Source of the DNA: Neostapfia colusana
Taxonomy: Eukaryota > Streptophyta > Magnoliopsida > Poales > Poaceae
Reading direction: 5' to 3'
DNA length: 64,000 nt
NCBI GenBank assembly: GCA_030760725.1
Contig: JASWHV010000010.1
Coordinates: 38,445,760-38,509,759, forward strand
In this document: in pieces, positions 47,070 through 56,470 of the stretch
Layout of the letters: each line of letters opens with the position of its first letter
How positions within the stretch are numbered: the stretch's first letter is position 1
Notes under the pieces: generated by a model
The model's input: the letters and a program-made list of their open reading frames with translations, nothing else
The model's database searches: none
Told to the model about the DNA's origin: nothing
Position numbers and translations under genes: made by a program

Positions 47070-49623
47070 CTACATGATATAAGAAACATATGTATGTATT
47101 AATTTAAATGCATTTGTATTAACTTTGAAGTTGTGAAGTCTATAACCCTTGCTAGACCGACCTAATGACTGTGAAACCTTTACTGTGGCTTGGTTACAAC
47201 CTAAACAAAGACTTGGTAAAGTTTTAGTTGCAGCAAAGCTCATTTGAGCCCTCCACAATTAATTATGTCCTTGACCTTAATTGGAACTCTAAGGGTGTTC
47301 TAGGAATTTTCATGAAACAAACTATGCCTTCCTGAAAACTAGATTTTCAGAGGGTTCTAATGGAGTTGGTCTCACTTAATTTGGAAGTCTCTAACTAAAG
47401 ATATGAGCTAAACAATTTCAGAGAAAATTCTGAAAATGTTTCTGAACATTTTCTATTTTCTTTGGAACAGTTTCACTAATCACACCATTAGGTGGATTAA
47501 ATGAGCTCAAATGGATCTGAAATTTTTATGGTAGTTCAAGGATATTTTGGTGAACATCTCAGCAAAATTTCAGGATTTTCCTCCAAAGGATTCTCCAGTT
47601 AAAATTCCTAACATTTTAAACTTGGAGGAATTAATTCTGGAGAAATAAGGAATTTCATGGAGTGAAACTTGATTTTCTGGAAAGTAGTCAGAGAGCTGAA
47701 TCCAGCAAAATTTTGTTCACTCAATTTGGAGCTTTCTAGCCAAAGTTATAAGGATTTGAAGTTTGAAGGAAATCTGAAAATCGGGGAAAAGTTTAAACTC
47801 GCGCGTGGGCCCAGGGAACACGCGTCGCACGCCTAGGCGATGGCACACCGCGGCCCATAAGGGTTTTGCGCGCCAGCACACCCGATCCTGGCCGCAGCCG
47901 GATCCCGATTCAAAATATCGGCCGCTGACAGCTGGGGTCCACCCCCTTCTTCAACCTCGCGACACCCGCGCCCCGCCGCCGAGGGACCTCGCCGGAGGAC
48001 TCGCCGCCGGCTGCTGTACAGCTCCAAACTTCTTGATTCTGGCCGCCCCTGCCTACTTTTACTTGGGGAACAGGATCCGAGGGTCAGCTGCTCATGACAA
48101 CGGCCGGAGCATGGTCGGCGACGATCCGCCATATCGGAATGACTTCGGCCATGTCGGCTGACTCCCCTAGTACCTCAGCTACTTGGGAAATCGGTCGGGG
48201 AGCATCAGTGGACCTCAGAGAAGGTCGACATGAGCTCGAGGCAGCTCGGGGAAGGCCTGAAATAGGTCCTCACCGTGCGCCCGATACCCCCCGTTCGTTC
48301 CGCCATTAGTAGACCTTAAATTACGCCGGGCACAGAGGTTCTCCGGCCCAGAGTTGTGAAGGCAACTTGTGCGTTACCGTGTCTAGCTCGTGTGGGAGTG
48401 GCCTGAGGCCCTCTAATCCTTTCTAGAGCACGAATTAAACAGAATCGTACCCGAAGGTCGTTCTGCACACAGAAAGGGGAAAAATGGAAATTCGCCGCCG
48501 GTGAGCAACCACTCGAGCTGTTGCTCGGGGATGAGCAGCACCGGTCACCTGCGCGTCCAAGGGTGCCTTGGCTCGGGCGTGACAACGCCCTGGTTGGGCT
48601 GTCCACGAGAGCCCGAGGTGCGGCGATTCCAAGTTCCAGGTTTGATCTTTCGGCACAGCCGATATCAATCGGTTTCAACCGAATTCTAGCAATGGGGAGG
48701 ATGGAGGAAGGTCTCTAGTACCTTGCTGGGACTCTGGAGTGGAAGGAGGGAGCTGCGATCGGCGTTCTCCGATCAAGTCCGAACTGCGGAAACTTTCGGC
48801 CGGTGCTGGGTTCTTGCGGGAAAACACGTCGGTACCTCGGCCGAGGAGGGGGGCAGGCGCCTTAAGAAGGCTCTGCACCGCCTCATGCCCGCGCGTGGGC
48901 AAGCAGCTGGTGGCGCGGTGGCTGGCCTCGGTGGCGATCACCGCTGCGGCTCGGCGACCCGAGTGAAAAGTCTCAGTCGGTTTGTGTTGGAGTAGAGGCT
49001 GACATGTGGGTCCCACCCTTCCTTTTAACCTCTGAAATTTACTTCTAATCACTGTTGTAAACAGTGAACCCCATACTACCCTTGGCAATTCAAATTATTC
49101 CCCCATGAGCCATTTGAATTGATCAAATTTCAAATGAGGTTTGGTTTGAATGAATTTCAGCACAAGTTCAGTTTGAAATTCAAATAAAGTTTGAATTTCT
49201 CCCCCTTAGCTCATGTCAATATTAACTCCAAATGGAGTGAAAATTGGTGTGTGAGCTCACAAAAATGTGCTGAGTAAGAATATGCCTTCCACTTTCAAAT
49301 TCATGGTATAAAACAGTTTGAATTTGAATATGTTTTCAAACTGCCCTCTTCCTATCTATACCCAAAATGACCTCAAAAAGGTTTTGAATTTGGGTGAAAC
49401 TTGGAATGGACATCCTTAGCAAAGTGTAGGAGTTTTTCCTATGTCCAGCCCATCTATATCACATGTGGGAAATACCACTTTTGCAATGTGTAAGTTTGTT
49501 CCCTAATGAGCATGTTGATAATTGTTACTTGCTCTTCATTTGTGTTCATCATTCTTCCTCAAATGAGGTGTGTGGTGTGGGGATGAACACTACAAATGGG
49601 TGTCAAAAACTGAGGCCCTTACA

Positions 49624-50618
49624 CGTTGCAGGACCAAAAGATGACCACTATAGCGCAGATGAAGAAGTACTTGGTACTGCAGCAACGGAAAATTATAGAA
49701 CAATAATTGTGCAGCGTGCTTTGAGCTCCAAAGTTGAGGTGGATGACAAGCTACAACGACACAATCTTTTTCACATGTTTCTCATCGTCAAGGACTGCCG
49801 CATGCACACTATAATTGATGGAGGCAGCTGCAACAACTTGGCGAACACGGATGTGGTCAAGAAACTTGGGTTGACAACAAGATCACACCCTCATCCATAC
49901 CACATTCAGTGGTTCAACAACAGCGGTAAGGTTAGAGTAATACAAACAGCGAGGGTACATTTATTGATTGGTTCTTACCATGATTTTGCTTATTTTGATG
50001 TCGTACCTATGGATGCTTGTTCTCTTTTGTTGGGACGTCCTTGGGAATTTTATACGGATGCTATTCATCATGCTAGAACTAACAAATACACTCTGATGTA
50101 TAAAGGAAAGAAAATCACTTTGCTTCCTATGACTCCTGCTAAAATTGTACATTTTGAGAAAAGTAAAACACGTGATGATAAGGCAAAAAATCACTAGACT
50201 CTGAAAAACAACAAGTAATTAAGTTAAAATCACCTTCGTTGCTCACAACTAAATCTGACCTTGCTGATTTATTAAATACCAAGGGGATGTACTACTCTTT
50301 AGTATGCAAAGAAGCCATGTTTTCAATTCATGAGGTGTCCATTGCATTGCCCCCTGCTGTTGCTATCCTTTTGCAGAATTTTGCGGATGTGTTTCCCCCC
50401 GAGATACCCCCTGGATTACCACCTGTGAGGGGCATTGAACATAAGATGACTTGATTCCAGGGGCAAGTTTGTCAAATCGTGTGGCGTACAGGGCGGATCC
50501 GAAAGAGACAAGGGAAATTCAGCGACAAGTTCAAGATCTTTTGGACCGTGGTTATATTCGTGAAAGCCTTAGTCCTTGTTCTGTTCCTGTTCTTTTGGTT
50601 CCTAAGAAAGATGGTAGA
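49624..50618 (+). pseudogene. Element C gag end, protease and start of RT (part 2)
   Basis: The frame continues from 34210 after one copy of CGTTG. EEVLGTAATENYRTIIVQRAL leads into a retropepsin-like domain with IIDGGSCNNLANTDVV (~49813), where DGG replaces the common DSG/DTG, and LLGRPWEF (~50030). TAG at 50195 and a frameshift before 50239 break it. RT begins with FADVFPPEIPPGLPP (~50383), has a TGA at 50452, and reaches VPVLLVPKKDG before E interrupts it at 50618. The phase is preserved into 63296. Confidence 0.85.
50614..50618. repeat. Target site duplication of E, left copy
   Basis: GTAGA here pairs with GTAGC at 63291-63295, one mismatch in five. The reading frame of C is restored when one copy is counted. 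Confidence 0.85.
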
Positions 50619-51008
50619 TGTAACACCCCAAAATCCTGTCAAAGGGGAATTTAAAATTTTTTGGACGTGTTGCATGTGTTGCAAAAATTCAAATTCAAAC
50701 TGGAATTCGAATTAAACTCAAAACAGAAATGGAAAAGAAAAAGAAAAAAACAAATCTTCCCGGCCAGTGGGCCAAAACCCACCAGCCGGCCCACCCAGCC
50801 CCCGCGCCAGCCCGCAGCCGCGCGCCCGCGCTCCCTCTCGCAGAAGGTGGGACCCACCTGTCATCCCTAACCCCCGATCGTACGAAACCCGGACTGTTCC
50901 CCCGCGCGCACGCAATCGCAACCGACCGGAAAATCCCGCGTTCCCAGCCGACTTCCGGACCCCGAAGACTCCAGCTCGATCTAAACCAACCCGCCACCCT
51001 CCCCCGTC

Positions 51009-51016
51009 TATAAAAA
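51009..51016 (+). promoter_or_regulatory. TATA box in E's 5' LTR
   Basis: TATAAAAA in the context CCGTC-TATAAAAA-CCCC within GC-rich DNA is a textbook plant core promoter. Transcription would start near 51040. Confidence 0.75.
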
Positions 51017-52586
51017 CCCCGGCATCGTCCCGTTTTACCCCACGATCCTCCGATTTTCTCTCCAGTGAGAACCCGAGCCCCTCCGGCGAATTCTGCTCGA
51101 TCTACGCTCGGGAATTCTGATCTAACTCGCTGGTCTTGATCCACCGCCTCCAGGCAACCTTGCAGGTGCAGAAAACTCGGTGATTTGCGGTTCAAACACA
51201 GCGCCGACGAGCCTCGCCGTGAATTCACCTCGGACCTCGTCGCCCATCGCTTTTCGGGACCTCCGAGCTCAAAAAAACCCCCGAGGTGAGATCCCCGGCC
51301 TCCCCTATACCGATCTATGCCATAAAATCACAGTTTTAGCAAGAATTGACGAAGATCCGAAACTCTCCAGCGAGATCGCTGCCTCCCGCCGCCGTGCGGC
51401 ACCGGGCAGCGCCGCCCGCGCTCGATCAGAGCGACGTGGCCGCTTGTGCGCCGTTTATTTTAAATCGCACGGTAGAGTATAAATCCCCGTGTACCGGTTC
51501 GATGTTATAATCTCAGCCATCTGTTTTAAATCGGACGGTCCACGTCAGCACCGCGTTATAAAGACAGGAATTCTTACGCGCTACCCCCTGGGGTTCTCGG
51601 AAAATAAGAGCTAGCCCCGGAAACTTCTGATCTAGCCCCTGGAACTTCAGAAAATCATGTAAATTCATTTAAAAATCAGTTTTAGCCCCTGGACTTAATA
51701 AAAATTAGGAAAAACCCCTCTGTTAAGTGTAGCTAGACCCCTGAAAATTCTTAAAAAAATATTATAGACCCTGTAGTGGGGTGAGTTTACTTTTTTTAAC
51801 CCTAGTTAATATTAAAGTTAGGAATTTGAATATGTGGCTAGTATTTAAAATTTAAAAGGTGGGGACAAACATATTGTCAAAGACAAATTAAAAACTTTCC
51901 CAGTAATTAGAAAACCTTGGAGTGAGATAAAAATAGATTTTGGCTGAAATGAATCTGTTTAATTGATTAATCACATTTATTAGTTATAGGGACACATTTT
52001 TAAGTAGAGAATAATTCTGAAAATTAGTAAAATAAATGTAAAATAGTTCACATCAGAGGAGAAGTTCAAAAATACATTATTTAATATTTTAGACCCAAAA
52101 CCCATTCTGTGTAGATGAGGTGTCTTACTATTTTTATAATAAAGTTCACATTTAGGCATAGGAAATAAATCTGAAAATATAGCAAATTAGGTATGAATAA
52201 CTAGAAAATGATAAATGAAGTTTCAAAAGTCCAAACAATTCAGTTTAGGGTTGGTAGAAGGACTGAAGACACATATGGAATAGGAAAATACCCTTCATGC
52301 ATACTTGGTAGCTAAAAGGAGTAGTAATTGAATATAAGGAATTTATTTAAATTGGAAACTCATATATATAGTATGCAAGCATAAATCTGAATACAAGAGT
52401 AGAAATCATATACACATGTTTAAAAGTGCATGTAAGCTAAAAATCAACACACATAGAGTAACCACAACACATAGAATTTGTGAATTGCTTTCATAAATGT
52501 GAATGTGTGGTTTATATGAAGTGGAAGTGTGAACTATGTCTTAGGATTGTTGCTTTTCTTTTGCTATGTGTGATGGTATGATGTAG

Positions 52587-53803
52587 AACCTGCTCCAGAG
52601 CAAGTTCTCCCTTTCCAAGATCAGGACTACCCATTTCAATAGCAGCAGGAAGGAGGCAAGTGTCCTTGACCACTTTGATCCTATGCTAGGATGTGTAGAT
52701 AGAATTATTTGCATTGTCAAATGAAATATGAAACCCATGCTAGGAAGTTTCCCTAGAATTGCATTATCTTGTTTCCTTGTAGCTTGGGTTGGGATTCATT
52801 TTATCATGTCATTTATTATTATGCATATGCTTAGCCATGCTTAGAATGGGATGTTTGGTATATGAGATCATCAGTTTATATTACCATACTCTTGAATGAG
52901 ATATTGTGAGATTATGTAGAGGTAGGGATCAAGGCAAGTTGGATGTTTTGGTTGGTGCTGGGTGCACGAGACTCGGGTTTGTGTTTAGTACTTGCCTAGA
53001 TCCTAAGGACCGGTTCATAGAGCATGTAACCTGGCTTTACCGTGCCAACCAAATGCTGAGATGGGGCAGCTTGGCCAATTAATTAGGTGTATCCCCGGCA
53101 TAGTATGGGTGTGTTGGATGGTGCGGGGAATAGTTGTCAGTTGGACTACCATATGAACCGCAAGGCTCAAGAGGGGGCCTCTGCAGCGGGGTTGGAGCCT
53201 CTTGTATGCTGTTAGGGGCGAAACCTCAGTGGGCCCATGCTCGTCGGGAATCCCTTTGTAAAGGCTTCGTAGTGATCTCCTGGCTACACACCTGGGAAGT
53301 GTGAATGTGGTTCGTAGCCACTGGCATAATGGAGGTTCTTTTAGTGCACCCGGCAACGGGGGATGAAATCACTACATGTGGGTACAGTGGTGCAAACTCT
53401 GCAGAGTCAAAACTGTCATGACTGCCGTGCTCACAGTCAATAGCGGCTTGGACTTATTCATGATTAGAGGAGTGATGGTTTTGGAAGTTAAGGATGTTAA
53501 TCGGGGAGCTTAACATCGAAAATGAGGTTATGGTTATTTGATTATGATGATGGGATGGGAGATTGGGACCATTTCAACTATGTAGTAATGTAGGTGCTTA
53601 AAAAGCTAAGGTGATAGGTATTTAATTGCGTAGTGCTTTAACCATGAGTTCAACCTTCCCTTGCTCTAGCCATGCATGACATAACTTTCCCACACGTGCT
53701 GAGTACCATCGGTACTCAACCTTGCATATTTGTTGGTTTATATTGCTGCTCAGGTCAAGATAATGAGGTGGTGTATAATGATCAAGACTTTGGACCCGAA
53801 TAA
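52587..53803 (+). pseudogene. Spliced small ORF (exons b, c) in E's 5' LTR
   Basis: Exon b (52587-52655, 69 nt) follows ATGATGTAG, is rich in Gln/Pro (FQDQDYPFQ), has an in-frame TAG absent from the 3' copy, and ends GGAG|GCAAGT. Exon c (53754-53803) follows TTGCTGCTCAG and stops at TAA 53801. The intron is 1098 nt. The phase at both ends equals that in A and D. The peptide is shorter than in A. Confidence 0.42.
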
Positions 53804-53957
53804 TGTTTCTAGGTTCATGGAGTCCCCCGGGCAACGCCTGTGACGGAGCCCACAAGGGTGATATTCCGCTGCTAGTTTATTTACTTGTGATGAACTTATT
53901 ATTGTCCATCGAGACGTTTGCTATGTAAGACTTATTTATATTCGACACCTGGCTTGT

Positions 53958-53963
53958 AATAAA
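53958..53963 (+). terminator. Possible poly(A) signal in E's 5' LTR
   Basis: AATAAA about 155 bases after the exon c stop and about 100 bases before the LTR end; repeated at 63189-63194. Confidence 0.55.
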
Positions 53964-54064
53964 TGATGCTTCACTATTTTGTCATCACATGTATGAGAAA
54001 ATGATCCTGGCATACATGTGATATTCACTCGGTTGTCCTTTGGATAAACCGGGTGTGACAGAAG

Positions 54065-54077
54065 TGGTATCAGAGCC
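54065..54077 (+). promoter_or_regulatory. Primer binding site of E (tRNA-Met)
   Basis: TGGTATCAGAGCC begins four bases after the LTR end and continues AAGG. AG|GTTGCC and CTAG|GTAGAA just downstream are possible 5' splice sites. Confidence 0.92.
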
Positions 54078-54237
54078 AAGGTTGCCCGTAGGAAACGTTG
54101 ACCTAGGTAGAAATGGGTGGGGGTTGAAAAGTGTTATTTAATAGGGTCATTTTCTTCATCTTACCCCAACTTTCATTAAAAATAGGATTTTTGTTTAAAA
54201 GTTTATCTAACCTAAGTTTAAATGCTTTCTGTTTTAG

Positions 54238-55009
54238 ATGGTTCGCATGATTCGCACCGCTCGCAAGTCCACAGGAGGGAGAGTTCCCGTAGTTGCCCTT
54301 GCTCAAAGAGAGGAGAGCCGTCCGGTGATGTACCTTTCCTACGGATTGGCAGTAGGAGGCTTGTTGCGCCATCTTCGACGTATGCTCCAAGCCGTCGGCA
54401 ATACGGGCAAGCTAATCATACACTATAGGTCCACCAGGACCATCCGGGAGAAGCGGGAAGAATGGAGTTCAGTAATGAGGATTATCCATGAAAATTAGCT
54501 GCTTAAGATCCACCGCTCTCCAGCTTGTCGAGCGACACAGGTCGATGCGGAGAAGGATGTCACCTGGGAGGCCATCACCTGCCAGAGTCACATCTATCGT
54601 CGACACCTGGACAGGACTGGGTACATGTATGTCCTCCAGCGCGAGAGTGGTACAACGGAGTATAAGTACCCGCCAGTGCAGCAAGGGACTTCCCATGAGC
54701 ACATGGACTTGTGCTTGGAGGATGCTGCTATGCTCAGCACTCGACTGCAGGAGTGTCAGCAAGAGCTTCAGGATGTTCGGGACACCCTGAAGGAAACGGA
54801 GGCGTTGCTGCAAGCCTCCTTGAGGGGAGAGAAAGAGGAGATGGGAATGAACTGTGTGTCACCGTGAATGATACATGGACTCCTGACTCCCCAGATCGCC
54901 GGGCGATCAGGCGTCGTCACACTTATCCACCAGCAGCCTCCCCACCCGAAGCGGAGTCAGAAGGCAGCCGCAATAATGAGGAAGATCCTGAGGAGCCAGC
55001 TCAGTGATA
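54238..55009 (+). pseudogene. Extra ORF upstream of gag in E with histone H3-like N-terminus
   Basis: It begins at ATG 54238 directly after TTCTGTTTTAG. Residues 1-14 read MVRMIRTARKSTGG. Aligned without gaps from the Met, 13 of the first 22 residues equal the histone H3 tail, including R2, T6 to G13, P16, L20 and A21 in H3 numbering. The body has HLRRML and EKREEW words. The frame meets TAG at 54496, then continues with a Leu/Gln/Glu coiled-coil-like region (LEDAAMLSTRLQECQQEL, ~54715). It shifts frame around 54840-54865 into an acidic, Pro-rich end (EEDPEEPAQ) stopping at 55005-55007. It is positionally equivalent to the extra ORF of D. Confidence 0.7.
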
Positions 55010-55319
55010 CGAGTATTGTAGAGTTTTTCCCTTAGTTAGCAAGATGTCGAATAGTCGAGTCGTTACGTTAGTTAATGGTGTGTTAATGCTTGGTGTGTGA
55101 CGTGAGTTGTGGAAGCCATGAGCAATTGTCCACAACCTCGTCTTCAGATTGTTTTGCTTTGGTGTGTGAGCCCACATGAAATAACAGTGCATTTATTTTT
55201 GTATGAGATATGAACCCTCAGAAAAGTATAACAAATCTTCAACACTTCAAAGTACAAACAAGTGAAAGTAGTGAGACAATACGTAATACTTTAAATTAAC
55301 ATTTGGTTGATCATGCTAG
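55010..55319 (+). other. Spacer between extra ORF and gag in E
   Basis: About 310 bases without coding potential. It ends TGATCATGCTAG directly before the gag ATG, and so could be an intron or its 3' end. Confidence 0.55.
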
Positions 55320-56470
55320 ATGGCCGGAAGAGGAAAAGGTCGCGCTGCCAACCCCGCCACCAACAACGATGAGGCCTGCAACCCTCATCTTTCAGGAGGC
55401 CCAAACAGGGGTGGTCGCCGTGAAGGAGTTGATCCCCTCCACCAAATGCTTGAGAATCAAAATCAGCTTATCCAGAACTTGACTCAAGTGGTGGCCAACT
55501 TGCATCAAGCTCCACCTCCACAAGCTGCACCACGCCAACCAATGTTGAGTCAGTTTCTGGGAACTCAACCTCCGAAGTTTTGCAAGTGCTGCTGAACCTC
55601 TGGAGGCAGATGATTGGCTAAAGACCATTGAAAGGAAGATGAGGATCATACAGTGCCAATGGTATGAGAGGGTGCTGTTTGCCTCTCATCAATTGCATGG
55701 ACATGCTGCTGATTGGTGGACCGCCTACGTGGCCGCCCATCATGACCCTGAGAATATCACTTGGGAAGAGTTCAAGCGTAGCTTCCGCAACCATTACGTA
55801 CCAAGGGGTGAACTCAAAAACAAGAGGAAGGAATTCTTGGGGCTGCAGCAAGGAAACATGACTGTGAGGGAATACCTCACTAAATTTACTCAACTACTCA
55901 ACGCTCCCGTTATGCCCCACGGGACATAGAGACCGATGAGCAGAAACAGGATTGTTTCGTGGAAGGACTTACCGCAGAAATGCAGTGTGCAATGTCCTCC
56001 AATGAGTATGAGAGTTTCCAAAAGATGGTGGACAGAGCGTTTGTGGTAGAAAGGAAGCTGAAGGCCTTGGCAAATGAGAACAAGAGGAAGGCCGGGTGGT
56101 CACATCAAGCCTCAGGGAGCAACACCTGCCCACGTCTGATGCAGCAACACGCAGGGCAGACGAACCGTGCTGCGGTACCATACTCAGCACCAAGAGGGTA
56201 CAACCCGAACTACAGGCCTCCGGCAGCACCAATACAGCCACAACGTCAGTTCGTACAGCAGCCTCGCCCTACTTATCAACCTCGACCAGCAGTGCAAGGA
56301 CCCCCAAACCAACCCCAAGACAACAAAGGCCAGGCACCTAAGGTTGGGGTGCAATGTTTCAACTGTGGTGAAGTGGGGCACTACGTACATAAGTGCCCAA
56401 AGAAGAAGCCCACGCAGCCACAACAGCAGAACGTAATGAGAGGACGGGTGAACCACGTCACCATGGAGGA
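55320..56470 (+). pseudogene. Decayed gag of element E
   Basis: ATG 55320 opens with the basic MAGRGKGRAANPAT, then VDPLHQMLENQNQLIQNL, a probable coiled coil. A frameshift near 55585 leads into the capsid (EPLEADDWLKTIERKM, WEEFKRSFRNHYVP). A second shift occurs near 55925. The zinc knuckle CFNCGEVGHYVHKC (~56357) is intact. A Pro/Gln-rich linker precedes it. It is similar to the gags of A and D but clearly a different family. Confidence 0.88.

Larger units (their letters stand above)
34211..49623 (-). mobile_element. Element D: young, full-length Tekay-type chromovirus
   Basis: 15,413 bp with LTRs of 4041 and 4039 bp, a perfect CGTTG target duplication, PBS, PPT, an extra ORF, and one continuous gag-pol frame. 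By eye the LTRs differ at only some 20-25 positions (about 0.6%). With a commonly used grass rate of 1.3e-8 per site per year that is roughly 0.2 million years. Integrase ends in a chromodomain. D is the only element in the window with an unbroken pol, although two zinc-ligand changes and a stop in the extra ORF argue against full autonomy. Confidence 0.95.
45585..49623 (-). repeat. 5' LTR of element D
   Basis: 4039 bp, nearly identical to 34211-38251. The visible differences are single substitutions and a 2-bp indel near 46705. It is bounded on the right by the CGTTG duplication. It should contain the promoter for D on the minus strand, though I see no convincing TATA box. Confidence 0.94.
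50619..54060 (+). repeat. 5' LTR of element E
   Basis: 3442 bp. The 5' third is very GC-rich and contains a TATA box, the middle (51700-52560) is AT-rich, and the 3' part holds exons b and c. A strong 5' splice-like site, CCGAG|GTGAGA, lies at 51285/51286. Confidence 0.94.

Noticed and set aside
48280..48306. ATG just before a GGTGAG donor on D's minus strand as the start of the LTR ORF
   Set aside because: The donor context is good, but this ATG is out of phase with exon b; the in-phase frame has no ATG after the nearest upstream stop.
50695..51228. 177-codon minus-strand ORF in E's LTR (repeated at 59931)
   Set aside because: Antisense to a strong TATA promoter and a GC-rich artefact.
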